This document shows, piece by piece, positions 5,205 to 7,824 of a stretch of DNA of 7,824 nucleotides; the stretch's first letter is position 1, and every line of letters starts with the position of its first letter. Under the pieces are notes generated by a model, which ran no database searches, was not told where the DNA came from, and saw nothing but the letters and a program-made list of their open reading frames with translations. The position numbers were made by a program, and so were the translations under genes. The stretch spans positions 1 to 7,824 of the forward strand of contig CANHPI010000116.1 in assembly GCA_947462425.1 (NCBI GenBank). Direction: 5' to 3'. The stretch is from Bacteroidota bacterium (GTDB lineage: Bacteria; Bacteroidota; Bacteroidia; B-17B0; B-17BO).

Positions 5205-7496
5205 AATATACCTTCTACAATAGCTTCGCTCAATACTAAAAATGCAATTAGTATTACTCAAAACACTGCTGTATCTGGTGGTGATATAATTTCAGATGGT
5301 AGAAGCCCTATTTTGTCAAAGGGGATTTGTTATGCTGAATTATCAAACCCTACTGTTGCAGATAGCTTAACAAATAACGGATCTGGTTCAAGTAGTTATT
5401 TCTCTACTTTAAAAAATCTTAAACCAAATACTAAATATTATGTCAGGTCATATGCAATAAATGCGATTGGGACAGCTTATGGCAATGAAGTGAATTTTAC
5501 AACTAATCCTATTCAAATTATATTGCCAACTATTACAACAAAAGCTGCCACTCAAATAACAAAAAATAGCCTTAAAACCGGGTCGTTTATAACTAGTGAT
5601 GGTAATGGCTTAATTACCTCAAAAGGAATTTGTTATTCGAAAACAGCAAATCCTACAATTCAAGATAGTGTAATTTTATGTGGAACTGGAAGTGTAAGTT
5701 TTGACACGTCTATTTATAATTTAAGTGCAAATTCAAAATACTATATAAGGGCATTTGCAATTAATAGTGCTGGTACAGTATATGGTAATGAAGTTGAAGC
5801 AAGTACTTTGGTTGATTTGGTAATGCCTCAAATATCAACAAGTCCAATTAACAATATTACATTTACAAGTGCATCTTCTGGTGGTTTTGCAATTAATGCT
5901 GGTGGTGGTACTATAACATCGAAAGGTATTTGTTATGCTACATCATCCAATCCAACAACAGCAAATACAGTTATAAATGCAGGAATTGGAAGTGCAGATT
6001 TTGTTTCAAATTTAAATGGATTAAATTCTGGAATAAAATATTATTTAAGAGCCTTTGTTGTTAATGAATTAGGTACGGCTTATGGTAATGAAATCAGTTT
6101 TACTACAAATGCTTATACAGCGCCCATTGTTACAACTGCTAATGCAACAAATATAACGCAAACAACTTCAACGGTTGGTGGAAATGTTATAAGTGATGGT
6201 GGGTCAACAATTTTGTTGCGTGGAATATTTTATGGATTACAACCTAACCCAACTATTGCTGATAGTCTTAAAGTTGGTGGTCAAGGCTTAGGTATATATT
6301 CTTTAGGGTTGGCGAATTTAAAACCAAACACAAAATATTATGTCAGAGCATTTGCTTCAAATGCAATTGGTATATCTTATGGCAATGAGATTACCATAAC
6401 AACCACTCCATATATTGATCCGGTGGTTGTAACAAACAATGCAATTGATATAACAAGAACAAGTGCGCAATTGATTGGAAATATAACTGATGATGGTGGT
6501 ACAGCGATTACTTCAAGAGGTTTTTATTATTCAACTCTTAGCCCTGTTAGTACATTAAATGGGACTATAGTTTCATCTGGTAACGGTTCGGGTTTATTTA
6601 ATGCTTCCATAACTAATTTACAACCGAATACAAAATATTATGTTGTTGCTTTTGGTATAAATAATAATGGCATAATTAGAAAATTAGGAAACGAAATTGA
6701 ATTTAAAACAGATACAATAGCAATACCTACAATTACAACTAATAATAATGTTTCAAATATAACTTCAACAACAGCAATTTCTGGTGGAAATATTTCTGAT
6801 AATGGCGGTGGTGTTATTATTGAATCAGGGTTGTGTTATTCTATAAATCCTTTTCCTACAATTGCAGACAGTATTTATATTAATACCACATCTAATGGTA
6901 GTTTTAGTACTAGTTTAATTAATTTAGTTCCTAATACAACATATTATGTGCGAGCATATGCTAAAAACGTTGCTGGTGTCGCTTATGGTTCATCTGTATC
7001 ATTTAAGACATTAATAGTTTTAGGTGATTTTTATCAAGGAGGAAGAGTAGCATATATATTAAATTCTAGTGATCCAGGTTATGTGAATGGTGAAAATCAT
7101 GGATTAATAATTACTTCTACATATGCGAATGGAATAGCTTGGGGTAGCAATATATTGTCATCTACAAGTTCTCTTTTTGGAACAGGTAATGCAAATACAA
7201 ATTCATTAGTTTCTCAATACGGCACTCTTGGCTCTTATGCAGCACTATATAGCTATAATTTGGTATTAAATGGTTATTCAGATTGGTATTTGCCAAGTAA
7301 AGCTGAGTTGGATAAAGTTATTGTTAATGCATCTGTTTGTGGTATTGTATTAGGAAGTATGAGTATTACAGCAAATTGGATTTGGTCTTCTAGTCAATAT
7401 CTTGATCAAGATAGTAGAGCTTATGTTTATGGTCCATCTTCTGGTTATGCATATAAAACAGGTGGATATAAAGCATATTCTGTTCGTTCGTTTTAA
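4578..7496 (+). CDS. large modular lipoprotein: Ig-like, seven Fn3-like repeats, Lcl_C (DUF1566)
   Basis: This is a 972-residue lipoprotein. The signal sequence ends in GIS-Cys17, followed by SEISD. Residues 18-112 are the same Ig-like domain as in the preceding gene. Seven Fn3-like repeats follow at about 114-209, 213-310, 317-411, 417-510, 515-609, 614-711 and 717-811. Each has the pattern ITxTxA..GG.I...G....S.GICY...NPT...G.G.F...L.NLKPNTKYYVRAFA.N..GTAYGNE..FTT. Residues 812-972 match the Lcl_C/DUF1566 domain: GDFYQGGRVAYIL (816-828), HGLIIT (841-846), GYSDWYLPSKAELDK (899-913), WIWSSSQ (934-940) and the final VRSF. Such proteins are typically outer-membrane-anchored and possibly surface-exposed binding or adhesion proteins; no catalytic site is visible. 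The 14-base gap to the preceding gene keeps it in the operon, of which it is the last member. No type IX secretion C-terminal domain is seen. Confidence 0.92.
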   Translation: MKYALIIFFFLFIGISCSEISDVFPPLISMEQINGELKVSVKDDEGIDKVQVQIKNSTQNLNILDTTIYLLGKKDLIFNKILLKSGNHITVVKAYDINGNWDDKNVKGFNKVGPSIDSTIINQITQTGATLKSTLIESGGSDVLTLGFCFSITPNPTINQSFVTTNPINQGDFEILVSDLKPNTTYYVRSFASNLIGLSYGHEVSFKTVNIPSTIASLNTKNAISITQNTAVSGGDIISDGRSPILSKGICYAELSNPTVADSLTNNGSGSSSYFSTLKNLKPNTKYYVRSYAINAIGTAYGNEVNFTTNPIQIILPTITTKAATQITKNSLKTGSFITSDGNGLITSKGICYSKTANPTIQDSVILCGTGSVSFDTSIYNLSANSKYYIRAFAINSAGTVYGNEVEASTLVDLVMPQISTSPINNITFTSASSGGFAINAGGGTITSKGICYATSSNPTTANTVINAGIGSADFVSNLNGLNSGIKYYLRAFVVNELGTAYGNEISFTTNAYTAPIVTTANATNITQTTSTVGGNVISDGGSTILLRGIFYGLQPNPTIADSLKVGGQGLGIYSLGLANLKPNTKYYVRAFASNAIGISYGNEITITTTPYIDPVVVTNNAIDITRTSAQLIGNITDDGGTAITSRGFYYSTLSPVSTLNGTIVSSGNGSGLFNASITNLQPNTKYYVVAFGINNNGIIRKLGNEIEFKTDTIAIPTITTNNNVSNITSTTAISGGNISDNGGGVIIESGLCYSINPFPTIADSIYINTTSNGSFSTSLINLVPNTTYYVRAYAKNVAGVAYGSSVSFKTLIVLGDFYQGGRVAYILNSSDPGYVNGENHGLIITSTYANGIAWGSNILSSTSSLFGTGNANTNSLVSQYGTLGSYAALYSYNLVLNGYSDWYLPSKAELDKVIVNASVCGIVLGSMSITANWIWSSSQYLDQDSRAYVYGPSSGYAYKTGGYKAYSVRSF
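4917..7010 (+). repeat. array of seven ~95-residue Fn3-like repeats within the large lipoprotein
   Basis: Approximate units are 4917-5204, 5214-5507, 5526-5810, 5826-6107, 6120-6404, 6417-6710 and 6726-7010. The best-kept DNA segments encode NLKPNTKYYVR and AYGNE, for example near 5421, 6318 and 6621 for the first. The units have diverged, so the array is not a recent slippage product. The conserved Cys of GICY is present in units 1, 2, 3, 4 and 7, but is replaced by Phe551 in unit 5 and Tyr650 in unit 6. Unit 6 also has a longer final loop (GIIRKLGNE). Confidence 0.9.
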
Positions 7497-7516
7497 AGTT
7501 TATTATTTAGTAATAC

Positions 7517-7584
7517 TTTCGTTATTATTTTCTTATATTGTTGATAATTATTTTATTTTTCTGTTCAATTATAAATAAACGAAA
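7517..7584 (+). terminator. weak A/T-rich imperfect stem-loop after the operon
   Basis: TTTCGTT (7517-7523) can pair with AACGAAA (7578-7584). With a 2-base bulge, TATTT (7526-7530) can pair with AAATA (7573-7577). An inner ATAATT/AATTAT pairing (7544-7549 with 7567-7572) is also possible. The stem is nearly all A/T and is not followed by a U run, so it is a poor intrinsic terminator. It may shape or protect the 3' end, or be chance. Confidence 0.18.
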
Positions 7585-7621
7585 TATCTGTTGAGAACTT
7601 AACCAGTCCGAAAATTTTAAG

Positions 7622-7700
7622 AATTATAATTAATATTATTCCAAACCCACCCACCCCAAACTTTCCTCGACAACCCAAGTCACAAAATACCCATCAAATA
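7622..7700 (+). terminator. C-rich, G-poor tract, candidate Rho utilisation site
   Basis: There is no G at all from 7622 to 7668, and only two (7669 and 7679) through 7700. By hand count 7641-7700 has 26 C and 2 G. A C-over-G bubble of this size shortly after the last stop codon, with no strong hairpin terminator nearby, is the classic look of a rut site in plus-strand RNA. It would end the operon transcript roughly 150-250 bases past the last gene. Inferred from composition only. Confidence 0.3.
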
Positions 7701-7711
7701 GTAGCATTCCC

Positions 7712-7719
7712 TACCTTAG
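7712..7719 (+). promoter_or_regulatory. candidate -7 element for the small ORF at the window end
   Basis: TACCTTAG differs at one base from the Bacteroidota -7 consensus TAnnTTTG. It would start a transcript near 7726, with a leader of about 24 bases before the ATG at 7750. No clear TTG is seen at the expected -33 position. Its placement before a signal-peptide-like ORF is the main support. Confidence 0.3.
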
Positions 7720-7749
7720 GTTTAATTCACCATCATTAAACCAAAAACC

Positions 7750-7824
7750 ATGAAAACAGTCCAATTGCTTAATTATGCCATGCTAGTTGGTTTATTGTTT
7801 GTAAATTCGGGTAAATCGCGATAA
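7750..7824 (+). CDS. 24-residue signal-peptide-like ORF, possibly a truncated gene
   Basis: The ATG opens MKTVQLLNYAMLVGLLFVNS, a short positive start followed by a hydrophobic helix, and the frame ends GKSR before a TAA at 7822-7824. The leader (CCATCATTAAACCAAAAACC) and the upstream TACCTTAG look like a real gene start. The product is only a signal peptide or membrane anchor with almost nothing after it. It may be a small membrane peptide, a gene broken by a frameshift or early stop, or chance. The window ends at the stop codon, so the continuation in other frames cannot be read. Confidence 0.4.
   Translation: MKTVQLLNYAMLVGLLFVNSGKSR

Larger units (their letters stand above)
7497..7749. 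other. intergenic region after the operon
   Basis: There is no supported ORF. The first ~145 bases are A/T-rich like the operon and contain only a weak imperfect hairpin. From about 7641 the composition changes to C-rich and G-poor, and the last ~40 bases have the look of a Bacteroidota gene leader ahead of the ATG at 7750. No strong intrinsic terminator (G/C stem plus U tract) is visible. Confidence 0.55.

Noticed and set aside
4917..7010. CRISPR array or DNA-level tandem repeat
   Set aside because: The periodicity of about 285-305 bases is in frame and protein-level, with diverged DNA and no spacers; it is an Fn3-like domain array.
1..7824. Mobile element (transposase, IS ends, integrase or attachment site)
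   Set aside because: No transposase or integrase motifs, no long terminal inverted repeats and no tRNA fragment were seen at either end of the operon.

Overview
The window looks like a low-GC Bacteroidota genome (Flavobacteriia, Sphingobacteriia or Chitinophagia type). The evidence is strong A+T richness, genes without Shine-Dalgarno sequences, 'A|Q' signal-peptide cleavage sites, Bacteroidota-style lipoproteins, the 'GFCYS..NPT...LKPNTKYYVRAFA.N..GTAYGNE' repeat family and a C-terminal Lcl_C/DUF1566 domain. I cannot place it to genus.

Layout. Bases 1-345 are A/T-rich and essentially non-coding; they may hold the last codons of an upstream gene (1-57) and weak promoter or operator candidates. 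Five genes then run on the plus strand with almost no space between them: 346-1083 (exported LPP20-like protein), 1073-1975 (exported DUF4384-type protein, GTG start, 11-base overlap), 1972-3930 (exported caspase-family protein, ATGA overlap), 3931-4563 (small lipoprotein, starting on the base after the previous stop) and 4578-7496 (972-residue modular lipoprotein, 14-base gap). This is almost certainly one operon. Bases 7497-7749 are non-coding, with a weak A/T hairpin and then a C-rich, G-poor tract that could be a Rho loading site. A 24-codon signal-peptide-like ORF (7750-7824) ends exactly at the window edge.

How the genes may work together. All five products carry an N-terminal export signal, so the module acts outside the cytoplasm. 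The core is a caspase-fold peptidase with an intact His/Cys dyad, preceded by an EF-hand-like calcium loop and two CARDB-like beta domains. Two soluble partner proteins are encoded before it and two paralogous envelope lipoproteins after it. The lipoproteins align without gaps over their first ~209 residues; the second adds six more Fn3-like repeats and an Lcl_C cap. My inference is an envelope proteolysis or surface-sensing module: caspase plus LPP20/DUF4384 partners in the periplasm, lipoproteins at the outer membrane. The individual domain families are known. What seems worth checking is their combination in one tightly coupled operon, and the duplication with repeat expansion.
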